The notes beneath the pieces were generated by a model that saw only the letters and a program-made list of their open reading frames with translations, had not been told where the DNA came from and did not search any database. From NCBI RefSeq assembly GCF_014851805.1, contig NZ_JACVAK010000003.1, positions 147,501-211,500 of the forward strand: a stretch of DNA of 64,000 nt. Direction: 5' to 3'. Source of the stretch: Pseudoxanthomonas sp. PXM02 (lineage in GTDB: Bacteria > Pseudomonadota > Gammaproteobacteria > Xanthomonadales > Xanthomonadaceae). Within the stretch, counting starts at the first letter, position 1. Each line of letters starts with the position of its first letter. A program made the translations under genes and the position numbers. Of this stretch, positions 20,294-30,807 are shown piece after piece.

Positions 20294-21799
20294 ATGAGTC
20301 TGGCCCTGGTGAACAGCCGGGCACGGGCAGGCGTGTCCGCGCCTCCGGTTCGCGTGGAGGTGCACCTGTCCGGCGGCCTGCCATCCACCCAGATCGTCGG
20401 CTTGCCCGAGGCTGCGGTGCGCGAATCGCGCGACCGTGTGCGCGCCGCCATCCTGTGTGCGCAATTCGAGTTTCCGGCTCGCCGCATCACGGTCAACCTG
20501 GCTCCGGCGGATCTGCCCAAGGACGGCGGTCGCTTTGACCTGCCGATCGCCCTGGGCATCCTCGCGGCCAGCGGTCAGATCCGGCGCGAGGCGCTGGCCG
20601 ACTACGAGTTCTTGGGCGAGCTGAGCCTCACCGGCGAACTACGCGCAGTGGATGGCGTACTGCCGGCCGCACTCGCCGTCGCTACCGCCGGGCGGTCGCT
20701 CGTGGTCCCGGAGCCCAGTGGTGCGGAGGCCGCGCTGGCGCGGCAGGGACAGGCCTTCACCGGTCGCACGTTGCTGGAAGTCTGCGCCCTGCTGGAAGGT
20801 CACAAGGTGCTGCCGCACGCCATCGCACCGCCGCCATTGCCATCGTCGATCCCCGACATGGCGGACGTCCGCGGGCAGGCGCATGCACGCCGCGCTCTGG
20901 AAGTGGCCGCGGCCGGCGGACACCACCTGCTGCTGGTCGGATCGCCCGGCTGCGGCAAGACGCTGCTGGCGTCGCGATTGCCCGGTTTGCTGCCCGAAGC
21001 GAGTGATGCGGAAGCGATGGAAAGCGCCGCCATCGCCTCGGTCAGCGGCCGTGGCCTGGACCCGGCGCGCTGGCGACAGCGCCCCTACCGCGCCCCGCAC
21101 CACACGGCGAGCGCAGTGGCGCTGGTGGGCGGTGGCGCGCAGCCACGGCCCGGCGAGATCTCGCTGGCGCACAACGGCGTCCTGTTCATGGATGAACTTC
21201 CGGAGTGGTCGCGCGCAGCGCTCGAAGTGCTGCGCGAGCCGCTGGAGTCCGGCACCGTCACTGTCTCGCGTGCGGCGAGGACGGCGGAGTTTCCCGCGCG
21301 CTTCCAGCTCGTCGCCGCGATGAATCCGTGCCCCTGCGGGTGGGCCGGTGATCCGAGTGGACGCTGCCGTTGCGGTGCCGATCTGGTACGCCGCTATCGC
21401 AGCCGGCTGTCCGGTCCGCTGCTGGACCGCATCGACCTGCATGTACACGTTCCGCGCCTGCCACCGCATGAGTTGCGGCCGGATGCACCGGACGGCGAAA
21501 GCACGGCGGCCGTGCAGTGCCGTGTGATCACCGCACGCGAGCGCCAGCAGGCGCGTGCCGGTCGCCCGAACGCGCGCATGGGGCAGGCGGAAACGATGGC
21601 GCATTGCCGGCTGTCGGCCCGCGACCAGGCCTTGCTGGAGCGCGCCGTCGAGCGTCTGCAGCTGTCCGCACGCAGCCTGCACCGCATCCTGCGCGTGGCG
21701 CGCACCATCGCCGATCTCGCGGAAAGCGATGCGATCACCACGGCGCACCTGACCGAAGCACTGGGGTATCGCGGTCTGGATCGCGGCAGCGCCGCATGA
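20294..21799 (+). CDS. comM: ComM/YifB family AAA+ ATPase (magnesium-chelatase-like)
   Basis: ComM is a hexameric helicase that promotes branch migration when incoming DNA is integrated during natural transformation. The 501-residue protein has the N-terminal ChlI-like domain (VEVHLSGGLPSTQIVGLPEAAVRE), Walker A GSPGCGKT at 216-223, Walker B with GVLFMDELPEW, and a conserved four-Cys zinc-like cluster (CPCGWAGDPSGRCRC). The length is typical. Natural competence of this organism is not shown by this alone, since comM is widespread. Confidence 0.92.
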   Translation: MSLALVNSRARAGVSAPPVRVEVHLSGGLPSTQIVGLPEAAVRESRDRVRAAILCAQFEFPARRITVNLAPADLPKDGGRFDLPIALGILAASGQIRREALADYEFLGELSLTGELRAVDGVLPAALAVATAGRSLVVPEPSGAEAALARQGQAFTGRTLLEVCALLEGHKVLPHAIAPPPLPSSIPDMADVRGQAHARRALEVAAAGGHHLLLVGSPGCGKTLLASRLPGLLPEASDAEAMESAAIASVSGRGLDPARWRQRPYRAPHHTASAVALVGGGAQPRPGEISLAHNGVLFMDELPEWSRAALEVLREPLESGTVTVSRAARTAEFPARFQLVAAMNPCPCGWAGDPSGRCRCGADLVRRYRSRLSGPLLDRIDLHVHVPRLPPHELRPDAPDGESTAAVQCRVITARERQQARAGRPNARMGQAETMAHCRLSARDQALLERAVERLQLSARSLHRILRVARTIADLAESDAITTAHLTEALGYRGLDRGSAA

Positions 21800-21905
21800 C
21801 CTCTGGCCACGGCAGACAAGGGTGGGCTGTGATCTACTCGGGTCACATCTCCCGCCGGCGGGCGTCCTGTCCGCCGTCCCGCCCTTGCAACCCAGGAGTC
21901 CGCCC

Positions 21906-23966
21906 ATGCGCCGTAACGCATTCCGTCTCACGCTGCTGGCCTCGACCGTCGCGGTCGCCCTTTCCGCCCAGGCAGCCCCCACCGCTGCCGACCGTATCGC
22001 CGGCACCGACCTGATTCCCCGCGAAGCCCTGTTCGGCAATCCCGAACGCGCCAACGTCCAGATCAGCCCCGACGGCAAGTATCTGAGCTGGGTCGCCGCC
22101 GTCGATGGCGTGCTGAACGTCTGGGTCGCCCCGGCTGACAACCCCGCGCAGGCGAAGGCGGTGACACAGGACAAGGCGCGCGGCATCCGAAGCTACTTCT
22201 GGTCGTACCAGCCCGACACGCTGCTGTACCTGCGCGACAGCGGCGGCGATGAGGACTTCCACCTGTACGCCGTCGATCTGAAGTCCGGCCAGGCAAAGGA
22301 CCTGACGCCGTTCCCGAAGACCACCGCGCAGGTCGCGGGCGTCAGCCCGAAGCATCCCGGCACGATCCTGGTCGGCATGAACGACCGCGATGCGCAGTGG
22401 CATGACGTGTACAAGGTCGACCTGGCCACCGGTGCGCGCACGCTGCTGGAAAAGAACGACGCGAAGATCGCCGGCTACATCGCCGACGCGGACTACTCGC
22501 TCAAGTACGCGCAGCGCTCGCGCCCCGACGGCGGTGCGGACCTGCTCAAGCGCGACGCCAAGGGCGCCTGGGAGAAGTTCGACGACATTCCGTTCGAGGA
22601 CGTGCTGACCACCAGCCCCGGCGGCCTGACCCTGGATGGCAAGACGCTGTACTTCACCGACTCGCGCGGCCGCAACACCTCGGCGCTGTTCGCGGTGGAC
22701 GTGGCCAGCGGCAAGCGCACGCTGGTGCTCGAAGACGCACGCGCCGACGTCGGCGGCACGCTGTCCGATCCTGCCACCGGCAAGGTGCAGGCCGTGTCGG
22801 TCGACTATTTGCGCGACGAGTGGAAAGTGGTGGATCCCGCCGTCCGCGGCGACCTGGAGAAGCTGGAGGCGATCGGTCCCGGCGACGTGTCGGTCAACAC
22901 GCGCACGCTGGACGACAAGACCTGGATCGTTGCGTACTCGGCGGCCGAAGCGCCGCTGGTCTATTACCGCTACGACCGTCCTTCGGGCACGTTGACCAAA
23001 CTGTTCTCCGCGCGTCCGAAACTGGAAGGCAAGCCGCTGGTGCCGCAGTGGCCGGTGGAAATCACCTCGCGCGACGACAAGACGCTGGTCAGCTACCTGA
23101 CCCTGCCGCGCAGCGCCGATGCGGACAACGACGGCAAGGCCGATGTGCCGGTGCCGCTGGTGCTGCTGGTCCACGGCGGTCCGTGGGCGCGCGACTCCTA
23201 CGGCTACGGTGGTTACAACCAGTGGCTGGCCAACCGCGGTTACGCGGTGCTGTCGGTCAACTTCCGCGGCTCCACCGGTTTCGGCAAGGACTTCACCAAC
23301 GCCGGCAACGGCGAGTGGGCCGGCAAGATGCACGACGACCTGATCGACGCCGTGCAATGGGCGGTCAAGCAGGGCGTCACCACCGAAGACAAGGTCGCGA
23401 TCATGGGCGGCAGCTACGGCGGCTATGCCACGCTGACCGGCCTGACCTTCACGCCGGACACGTTCGCCTGCGGCGTAGACATCGTCGGCCCGTCCAACCT
23501 CAACACCCTGCTCAGCACCGTGCCGCCCTACTGGGCGAGCTTCTTCGAGCAGTTGGCCAAGCGCATGGGCGACCCGCGTACCGAGGCCGGCAAGAAGTGG
23601 CTGACCGAGCGCTCACCGCTGACCCGCGCCGACCAGATCAAGAAGCCGCTGCTGATCGGCCAGGGCGCCAACGACCCGCGCGTGAAGCAGGACGAGAGCG
23701 ACCAGATCGTCAAGGCGATGACGGCAAAGAGCATCCCGGTGACCTACGCGCTGTTCCCCGACGAAGGCCACGGCTTCGCGCGACCGGAAAACAACAAGGC
23801 GTTCAACGCCGTGACCGAAGGCTTCCTGGCCCAGTGTCTCGGCGGCCGCGCCGAGCAGATCGGCGACGACCTGACCGGCTCCAGCATCAGCGTGCCTTAC
23901 GGCGCCGACGGCGTCCTCGGCCTGCCCGAAGCACTGAAGCGCCATACGCAGGAAGTGAAGAAGTAA
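21906..23966 (+). CDS. Exported S9 family prolyl oligopeptidase-like peptidase
   Basis: This 686-residue protein has a signal peptide ending at ALSAQA, an N-terminal beta-propeller (to about residue 400) and a C-terminal alpha/beta-hydrolase. The catalytic triad is visible: Ser503 in GGSYGGY, Asp590 in GANDPR and His622 in DEGHGF. The propeller and fold resemble dipeptidyl/acylaminoacyl peptidases. A strong ribosome-binding site AGGAG precedes ATG 21906. It probably acts in the periplasm on peptides, a common theme of proteolytic Xanthomonadaceae. A terminator follows. Confidence 0.92.
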   Translation: MRRNAFRLTLLASTVAVALSAQAAPTAADRIAGTDLIPREALFGNPERANVQISPDGKYLSWVAAVDGVLNVWVAPADNPAQAKAVTQDKARGIRSYFWSYQPDTLLYLRDSGGDEDFHLYAVDLKSGQAKDLTPFPKTTAQVAGVSPKHPGTILVGMNDRDAQWHDVYKVDLATGARTLLEKNDAKIAGYIADADYSLKYAQRSRPDGGADLLKRDAKGAWEKFDDIPFEDVLTTSPGGLTLDGKTLYFTDSRGRNTSALFAVDVASGKRTLVLEDARADVGGTLSDPATGKVQAVSVDYLRDEWKVVDPAVRGDLEKLEAIGPGDVSVNTRTLDDKTWIVAYSAAEAPLVYYRYDRPSGTLTKLFSARPKLEGKPLVPQWPVEITSRDDKTLVSYLTLPRSADADNDGKADVPVPLVLLVHGGPWARDSYGYGGYNQWLANRGYAVLSVNFRGSTGFGKDFTNAGNGEWAGKMHDDLIDAVQWAVKQGVTTEDKVAIMGGSYGGYATLTGLTFTPDTFACGVDIVGPSNLNTLLSTVPPYWASFFEQLAKRMGDPRTEAGKKWLTERSPLTRADQIKKPLLIGQGANDPRVKQDESDQIVKAMTAKSIPVTYALFPDEGHGFARPENNKAFNAVTEGFLAQCLGGRAEQIGDDLTGSSISVPYGADGVLGLPEALKRHTQEVKK

Positions 23967-24002
23967 ACGCGCGCGCCCTGCTCACTCGACGCTGAAAAGA
24001 AG

Positions 24003-24031
24003 AAACGCCGGCGAAAGCCGGCGTTTCCTTT
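24003..24031. terminator. Bidirectional terminator between the S9 peptidase and aceA
   Basis: A 10-bp perfect stem (AAACGCCGGC, GCCGGCGTTT) closes a GAAA tetraloop and is followed by CCTTTGG. It sits between convergent genes and may serve both. Confidence 0.8.
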
Positions 24032-24053
24032 GGTGCATCCCTGCAGGCGGCGA

Positions 24054-25388
24054 TCAGGCCGCCTTTTCCTTTTCGTAGAACTGCTCTTCCTCGGTCGAGC
24101 CCTTCAGCGCGGTGACGCTGGAGCTGCCGCCCTGGATGACGGTGGTGACGTCGTCGAAGTAGCCGGCGCCCACTTCCTGCTGGTGGGAGACGAAGGTGTA
24201 GCCCTTCTCGCGGGCGGCGAACTCGGCTTCCTGCACCTGCTCGACGTAGTGCTTCATGCCTTCGCCGCGCGCGTAGTCGTGGGCGAACTTGAAGGTGTTG
24301 AACCAGTTGATGTGGATGCCGGCCAGGGTGATGAACTGGTACTTGTAGCCCAGCGCCGACAGCTCGTCCTGGAAGCGGGCGATCTGCGCGTCGTCCAGGT
24401 TCTTCTTCCAGTTGAAGCTGGGCGAGCAGTTGTAGGACAGCAGCTTGCCGGGATGCTTGGCGTGCACGGCCTGCGCGAACTCTCGGGCGAAGCCGATGTC
24501 CGGCGTGCCGGTCTCGCACCACACCAGGTCGGCGTACGGCGCGTAGGCGATGCCGCGGCTGATCGCCTGCTCCAGGCCGTTCTTCACCCGGTAGAAGCCC
24601 TCCGCGGTGCGCTGGCCGGTGACGAAGGGCTGGTCGTTGGCGTCGAAGTCCGAGGTCAGCAGGTTCGCCGCTTCGGCATCGGTGCGGGCCAGCACGATGG
24701 TGGGCACGCCCAGCACGTCGGCGGCCAGGCGCGCGGCCTGCAGCTTCTGCACCGCTTCCTGCGTGGGCACCAGCACCTTGCCGCCCATGTGGCCGCACTT
24801 TTTCACCGCGGCCAGCTGGTCCTCGAAGTGCACGCCCGCGGCGCCGGCCACGATCATGTTCTTCATCAGCTCGTAGGCGTTCAGCACGCCACCGAAGCCG
24901 GCCTCGCCGTCAGCGACGATCGGCAGGAAGAAGTCGATCGCGTCGGCTTCATTCGCCTTGCCGTCGCAGATGTTTTTCCACTGGATTTCGTCGGCGCGCT
25001 GGAACGTGTTGTTGATGCGGCGGACCATCGTCGGCACCGAGTCGTACGCGTACAGCGACTGGTCGGGATACATGGTCTCGGACGTGTTGCCGTCGGCGGC
25101 GACCTGCCAGCCGGACAGGTAGACGGCTTCCAGGCCGGCCTTGGCCTGCTGCATCGCCTGGCCGGCGCTGATCGCACCGAAGGCGTTGACGTAACCCTTC
25201 TTCGCTTCGCCGTTGACGAGCTTCCACAGCTTCTCCGCGCCGCGGCGCGCCAGGGTGTATTCCGGCTGCAGGCTGCCGCGCAGGCGCACGACGTCGGCGG
25301 CGGCGTAGTCGCGCTTCACGCCGGTCCAGCGCGGATTGCTGTCCCAGTCTTTCTGGATGGCGTCGATCTGCTGTTGCTTGGTGCTCAT
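24054..25388 (-). CDS. aceA: Isocitrate lyase
   Basis: AceA splits isocitrate into glyoxylate and succinate, the entry to the glyoxylate shunt used for growth on acetate and fatty acids. The 444-residue protein carries the signature KKCGHMGGK at 196-204, with catalytic Cys198. Family regions [20 protein letters not shown] and [10 protein letters not shown] are also present. It lies 46 bases downstream of aceB on the same strand, so the two form an operon. Regulation is probably through the LysR-type gene divergent from aceB. Confidence 0.97.
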   Translation of the reverse strand: MSTKQQQIDAIQKDWDSNPRWTGVKRDYAAADVVRLRGSLQPEYTLARRGAEKLWKLVNGEAKKGYVNAFGAISAGQAMQQAKAGLEAVYLSGWQVAADGNTSETMYPDQSLYAYDSVPTMVRRINNTFQRADEIQWKNICDGKANEADAIDFFLPIVADGEAGFGGVLNAYELMKNMIVAGAAGVHFEDQLAAVKKCGHMGGKVLVPTQEAVQKLQAARLAADVLGVPTIVLARTDAEAANLLTSDFDANDQPFVTGQRTAEGFYRVKNGLEQAISRGIAYAPYADLVWCETGTPDIGFAREFAQAVHAKHPGKLLSYNCSPSFNWKKNLDDAQIARFQDELSALGYKYQFITLAGIHINWFNTFKFAHDYARGEGMKHYVEQVQEAEFAAREKGYTFVSHQQEVGAGYFDDVTTVIQGGSSSVTALKGSTEEEQFYEKEKAA

Positions 25389-25434
25389 GGCGGGCTCTCT
25401 TTCGTCGTGCGGACGTCGTGGGTGGGGTGGTACG

Positions 25435-27066
<1,632 letters not shown>

Positions 27067-27119
27067 GGGGATCTCCTAGCGTCTTGCTGGAGACGCACAG
27101 TGCTCCCGCATCGAATTAT

Positions 27120-27140
27120 TTGACAAAACAGTTTTGTCAA
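27120..27140. promoter_or_regulatory. Perfect dyad operator between aceB and its divergent LysR-type regulator
   Basis: The arms TTGACAAAAC (27120-27129) and GTTTTGTCAA (27131-27140) flank one A and are perfect complements. Each strand carries TTGACA, the -35 consensus, at the outer end of the dyad. Reading towards the regulator, AATAAA (27144-27149) lies 18 bases after it as a possible -10; towards aceB the -10 is unclear. The surrounding bases are A+T-rich. A LysR-type regulator binding here could control both genes. Confidence 0.6.
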
Positions 27141-27176
27141 TGCAATAAATAAGCTGAGCTAATACTTGGCTAGAAC

Positions 27177-28145
27177 GTGAGCTCTAAAGAAGCCCCAACC
27201 CCGCGATTTCCCTACAAATCCGACCGGATGAAACCCCTGCGGGCCTTCTGCCAGACGGTCCGGCTGGGGTCCGTATCGCGGGCGGCGGAGGCGCTTTTCG
27301 TCAGCCAACCGGCCATCACCCTGCAATTGCAGGCCCTGGAACGGGACTTGGGGGTCACCCTGTTCGAGCGCAGCGGGCGCCGACTGACCCCCAGCCGGGA
27401 GGGCCAGGTGCTGTACGAACTGGCGCAGCCGCTGGTCGCCGGCCTGGACGGGCTGGATGCCACCTTCCGCGAGAAAGTCAGCGGACTGGAGGCCGGCGAA
27501 CTGAACGTGGCCGCCAACAGCTCGACCATCCTCTACCTGCTGCCGAAGATCGTGGAGCACTTCCGCCAGCAGCACCCGGACGTGAAGCTGACCCTGCACA
27601 ACGCCGCCACCGCCGACGGCACCGACCTGCTGCGCTCGGATGCGGTGGACCTGGCGGTAGGCTCGGTGCTCGACGTGCCGGCCGACCTCAGCTACGCGCC
27701 GGTCTACCGCTTCGAGCCGATGCTGATCACGCCGCCGGACCACCCGCTGGCGAAGAAGCGCGACCTGCGCCTGGAGGACCTGTCGCCCTACGGCCTGATC
27801 CTGCCGCCGAAGCGGCTGATTACCTACCGCCTGGTCGACCTGGTGTTCCAGCAGGCGCGCGTGCCCTACACCGTCGCGCTGGAGGTCGGCGGCTGGGAGG
27901 TCATCAAGCAGTACGTCAGCATGGGCATGGGCATTTCGATCATCGCCTCGATCTGCCTGAGCGACAGCGATCGCGACCGGCTGGTCGCGCGCTCGCTGGC
28001 GCAGTGGTTTCCCTCGCGCAGTTATGGCGTGGTGGTGCGCAAGGGCAAGTTCCTGTCGCCGCAGGCGCGCGCCTTCATCGAACTGATCCAGCCGCACCTG
28101 TTCGAACGCCGCGAGTACGATGAGAGCGGGCATTCCGAGCGCTGA
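27177..28145 (+). CDS. LysR family transcriptional regulator, CysB-like, probable glyoxylate shunt regulator
   Basis: This 322-residue protein has an N-terminal LysR helix-turn-helix (FCQTVRLGSVSRAAEALFVSQ) and a CysB-type effector domain (GGWEVIKQYVSMGMGISII). It is divergent from aceBA across a dyad, the classic arrangement for a LysR-type regulator of its neighbour; the target is an inference from that. The start is uncertain: GTG 27177 preserves a conserved-looking PRFPYKSDR lead-in, while ATG 27228 (MKPLRAF) is the alternative, and neither has a strong ribosome-binding site. The AraC-type gene follows by 12 bases. Confidence 0.88.
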   Translation: MSSKEAPTPRFPYKSDRMKPLRAFCQTVRLGSVSRAAEALFVSQPAITLQLQALERDLGVTLFERSGRRLTPSREGQVLYELAQPLVAGLDGLDATFREKVSGLEAGELNVAANSSTILYLLPKIVEHFRQQHPDVKLTLHNAATADGTDLLRSDAVDLAVGSVLDVPADLSYAPVYRFEPMLITPPDHPLAKKRDLRLEDLSPYGLILPPKRLITYRLVDLVFQQARVPYTVALEVGGWEVIKQYVSMGMGISIIASICLSDSDRDRLVARSLAQWFPSRSYGVVVRKGKFLSPQARAFIELIQPHLFERREYDESGHSER

Positions 28146-28157
28146 CGCGATACGCCG

Positions 28158-28868
28158 ATGAGCGGCCGTTACCGACAACACGATTTTGCCCTCGGCCAGT
28201 CGTTGCTGTGCCGCTGGGACTACGTGCAGGGCGCGCAGACAACGCCTGCCCTCGTGTTGCCGGACGCCTGCGTCGATCTGCTCTGGGACGGTATCCGGCT
28301 TAGCGTCGCCGGACCCGATACACGGGCCCAGTACGCGCGGCTCGCGCCAGACAGTCGATTGCAGGGGCTGCGCTTCGCGCCCACGGTGGCCGCGTGCTGG
28401 CTGGGTACGCCGCTGCATGTGCTGGCCAATCACCGCATCGAGCTGCGTGATCTCGGCATTCCGCGGCTCACCGGGCTTGCCGACCGGATGGGCGAGCACG
28501 GACCCCAGGCGATGGCGTGGCTGGCCGGGCGGATCTTTGCCGAAGCACCGACGCACGACGACGCCATGCAGGCCGTGCACGCACACCTGTCGGATGCGCG
28601 CCCGTTATCGATCGCGCAACTCGCCGGCGAACTCGGATTGACCGAACGCACGCTGCTGCGACGCTGTGACGACGCGTTCGGCTACGGACCGAAAACGCTG
28701 GCGCGCATCCTGCGCCTGCAGCGCTTCCTGCACGCGCAGCGGAGCACGCCCACCCTGCTGAACGCCGCACTGGACGCGGGCTACTACGACGCCGCGCAGC
28801 TGGCAGGAGAGGCGCGACGCCTGACCGGACTGACCCCGACACAACTGGTCCTCCAGGTCGCAGGCTGA
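28158..28868 (+). CDS. AraC family transcriptional regulator with a DUF6597-like sensor part
   Basis: This 236-residue protein has an N-terminal beta-rich region (LVLPDACVDLLWDG, VAGPDTRAQY) resembling DUF6597, and a C-terminal AraC-type double helix-turn-helix from about residue 150 (LGLTERTLLRRCDDAFGYGP). It follows the LysR gene by 12 bases and is probably co-transcribed. The downstream VOC gene on the same strand might be a target, but there is no direct sequence evidence. Confidence 0.86.
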   Translation: MSGRYRQHDFALGQSLLCRWDYVQGAQTTPALVLPDACVDLLWDGIRLSVAGPDTRAQYARLAPDSRLQGLRFAPTVAACWLGTPLHVLANHRIELRDLGIPRLTGLADRMGEHGPQAMAWLAGRIFAEAPTHDDAMQAVHAHLSDARPLSIAQLAGELGLTERTLLRRCDDAFGYGPKTLARILRLQRFLHAQRSTPTLLNAALDAGYYDAAQLAGEARRLTGLTPTQLVLQVAG

Positions 28869-28939
28869 CTGTCGGATTTCGCCAAGACAGCAGCGCGCGC
28901 ACTGCCGCAGACTGGCGGCCTCTTCCACGGATACCTGCC

Positions 28940-29290
28940 ATGAGCGCCACCGAACACCATCACCGCATCGACTATCTCGAATTCACCGTCGCTTCCATCG
29001 CCGCATCGAAGACGTTCTACGGCGACGCGTTCGGCTGGACGTTCCAGGACTACGGTCCGGACTACTGCGAGTTCCGCGACGGCCGCCTGACCGGCGGCTT
29101 CGCGCATGGCACGCCCACGCCCGGTGGCGCGCTGGTGGTGCTGTATTCCACCGCGCTGGAAGACAGCCTGGCGCAGGTAGAGAAGGCGGGTGCACGCATC
29201 ACCCAGCCGATCTTCGCGTTCCCCGGCGGTCGCCGCTTCCAGTTCGCCGATCCCGACGGCTACGAACTGGCGGTCTGGTCCACCACCTGA
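28940..29290 (+). CDS. VOC family protein (glyoxalase/bleomycin-resistance fold)
   Basis: This 116-residue protein has a single vicinal-oxygen-chelate module: IDYLEFTVASIAASKTFYGDAFGW at the start (quoted in part of the family pattern FYxxxFGW) and FADPDGYELAVW at the end. Such proteins form dimers and act as lyases, dioxygenases or binding proteins. Candidate metal ligands are His and Glu at the strand ends. The substrate is unknown. Its stop codon abuts the stop of the convergent hydrolase gene with no gap. Confidence 0.85.
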   Translation: MSATEHHHRIDYLEFTVASIAASKTFYGDAFGWTFQDYGPDYCEFRDGRLTGGFAHGTPTPGGALVVLYSTALEDSLAQVEKAGARITQPIFAFPGGRRFQFADPDGYELAVWSTT

Positions 29291-30286
29291 TCAGCGCGCG
29301 TCGTAGCGTGTCAGCAAGGCGCGGTGGCCCGACTGCCACTGCGCCAGCTCGCCCGCCGGCCCACCGAACGTGGTGTCGATGAAGGCCAGCGACAGCGATT
29401 CCGTTGCCTGCTTGACCTGTTCGCTGACCTCGCGCGAATCGAAGTAGCGATGGTCGGTGAACACGTTATGCGTGCCATGGCGGTACACCGCCAGCACCTT
29501 GTGCGCACCGCCGATGGCATCGAACACCTTCAGGCGGTCTTCCACGCCGGAACCGAAGCCGGGGATGCGGATGATGTCGTCGTCGGTGGTGACGTGCAGC
29601 GTGGGAATGCTGATGCCGGCCAGGATCGGACGGAAGTCGTCGTCGCCATAGAACGGCGGCGCGGAGATGACGATGGCGGCGCTGAAGCGCGGATCGTGCA
29701 GGTCGATCGTCTTCCCGTCGCGCACCACCCGCGCGCCTGCGGCCATCAGCGTGGTGTTGGCACCGTAGGAATGGCCGGCGGCGACGATGCGTGCGCGATC
29801 GACGTTCGCGCCCCATTCGCCGGCCAGCACCTGATCGAGGGCGAACCGCTGGTCGCGCACGCGCGCGACGGCCTCGATATCGCTGGCGGCCTGCTGGAAG
29901 CGGGACACGAGACCGAATGGATTGCCCTGCCACAGCGCGCGGTCGCTGCCGACGTGCTGCACATGGATGCTCGCGATGCCGTGCTTCGCCCAGTAGTGGC
30001 CCAGGTAGGTGTAGCCGTCGCGCGCGCTGCCGATGCCGTGCGAGAACACCACCAGCGGCACCTTGCCGGTGCGCGCCGCGTCCGGCCAGAACAGCTTCAC
30101 CGGCACCGCACGCCCACGCGTCGTGTCCACCCAGTCCAGGTCCTGCACGCGATAGCCGGCATGCATGCCGACACCGGCCTCGCTGCGCGCAGGCACGTGC
30201 GATGACGCCACCAGCATAGGCGCCAACAACAGCAGGGACAGCAGGACCGCCACGCGATGGCGGCGGAGGAAAGCGGCGACGTTCAT
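29291..30286 (-). CDS. Exported or membrane-anchored alpha/beta-hydrolase (PAF-acetylhydrolase-like)
   Basis: The 331-residue protein has an N-terminal hydrophobic segment (residues 11-28), the oxyanion region VVFSHGIGSARDGY and the nucleophile elbow GHSYGA with Ser173. Asp in the DDDI stretch and His in RHGTHNVF are candidate triad members. The pattern resembles the predicted dienelactone hydrolase/PAF-acetylhydrolase group (COG4188). ATG 30286 (MNVAAFLRRHR) gives a basic start before the membrane segment. The substrate is unknown. Confidence 0.85.
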   Translation of the reverse strand: MNVAAFLRRHRVAVLLSLLLLAPMLVASSHVPARSEAGVGMHAGYRVQDLDWVDTTRGRAVPVKLFWPDAARTGKVPLVVFSHGIGSARDGYTYLGHYWAKHGIASIHVQHVGSDRALWQGNPFGLVSRFQQAASDIEAVARVRDQRFALDQVLAGEWGANVDRARIVAAGHSYGANTTLMAAGARVVRDGKTIDLHDPRFSAAIVISAPPFYGDDDFRPILAGISIPTLHVTTDDDIIRIPGFGSGVEDRLKVFDAIGGAHKVLAVYRHGTHNVFTDHRYFDSREVSEQVKQATESLSLAFIDTTFGGPAGELAQWQSGHRALLTRYDAR

Positions 30287-30371
30287 CGACAACACATCCG
30301 GGACAGGGAAACCGCACGCGCCGGGGCGCATGCACGCGACTACACGGGTTCGCCGCTGACTGCGGCGCTTG

Positions 30372-30650
30372 CTATTTCTTCTTCGGCCGTCCGGCCTTCA
30401 CCGGCGCCAGCGCATCCAGCGCCTTGGCCAAAGCCTGCGGCGACAACGCGGACAGCGCCTGCAGGCCCGCCCGCAGCAACTCGCTCTTCTTCGCCGGACG
30501 CTGCACCTGCAGGGCCCGGCTTTTCAGCACACCGACCAGGGCGAAATCGTCGGCCGGCATGGTGAAACTGTCGCGGACCAGCTTCGCCGGCGCAGCCTCC
30601 GTGGCCACGTCGATATCGCCGGCCTCGCGCGTCTTGCGGGACTTGGCCAT
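30372..30650 (-). CDS. Small DNA-binding protein: ribbon-helix-helix fold with AT-hook-like tail
   Basis: This 92-residue basic protein shows a strand (DSFTMP), a first helix (ADDFALVGVLKSRAL) and a second helix (KKSELLRAGLQAL), the pattern of a ribbon-helix-helix DNA-binding dimer. The C terminus KAGRPKKK contains GRPKK, the core of an AT-hook. It reads as a small nucleoid-type or repressor protein; no toxin gene is next to it. A strong promoter with an overlapping dyad lies just upstream, which suggests it represses itself. The fold is an inference from pattern, not from a search. Confidence 0.78.
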   Translation of the reverse strand: MAKSRKTREAGDIDVATEAAPAKLVRDSFTMPADDFALVGVLKSRALQVQRPAKKSELLRAGLQALSALSPQALAKALDALAPVKAGRPKKK

Positions 30651-30661
30651 GGCACATCCAG

Positions 30662-30705
30662 AAATCGTATAAACGATTTATACCTTTTGGCGGACGCGAC
30701 GCCAA
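30662..30705 (-). promoter_or_regulatory. Promoter and likely auto-operator of the ribbon-helix-helix gene
   Basis: On the minus strand a -35 TTGGCG (30705-30700) and a -10 TATAAA (30682-30677) are exactly 17 bases apart. Two overlapping perfect 7-bp dyads cover the -10 and start site: GTATAAA/TTTATAC with a 3-base centre (30667-30683) and AAATCGT/ACGATTT with a 4-base centre (30662-30679). The leader to the start codon at 30650 would be about 20 bases. Ribbon-helix-helix proteins usually bind such short dyads in their own promoters. Confidence 0.7.
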
Positions 30706-30807
30706 GTCCCCGCGGACCGACGAGCGGCAGGCATTCAGCCTGGGGCGCATGCGGGACGCCGCGCCGCCCGGATTTAGACTGTCGGTCCCCTGCCATGGTG
30801 GTCGCCC

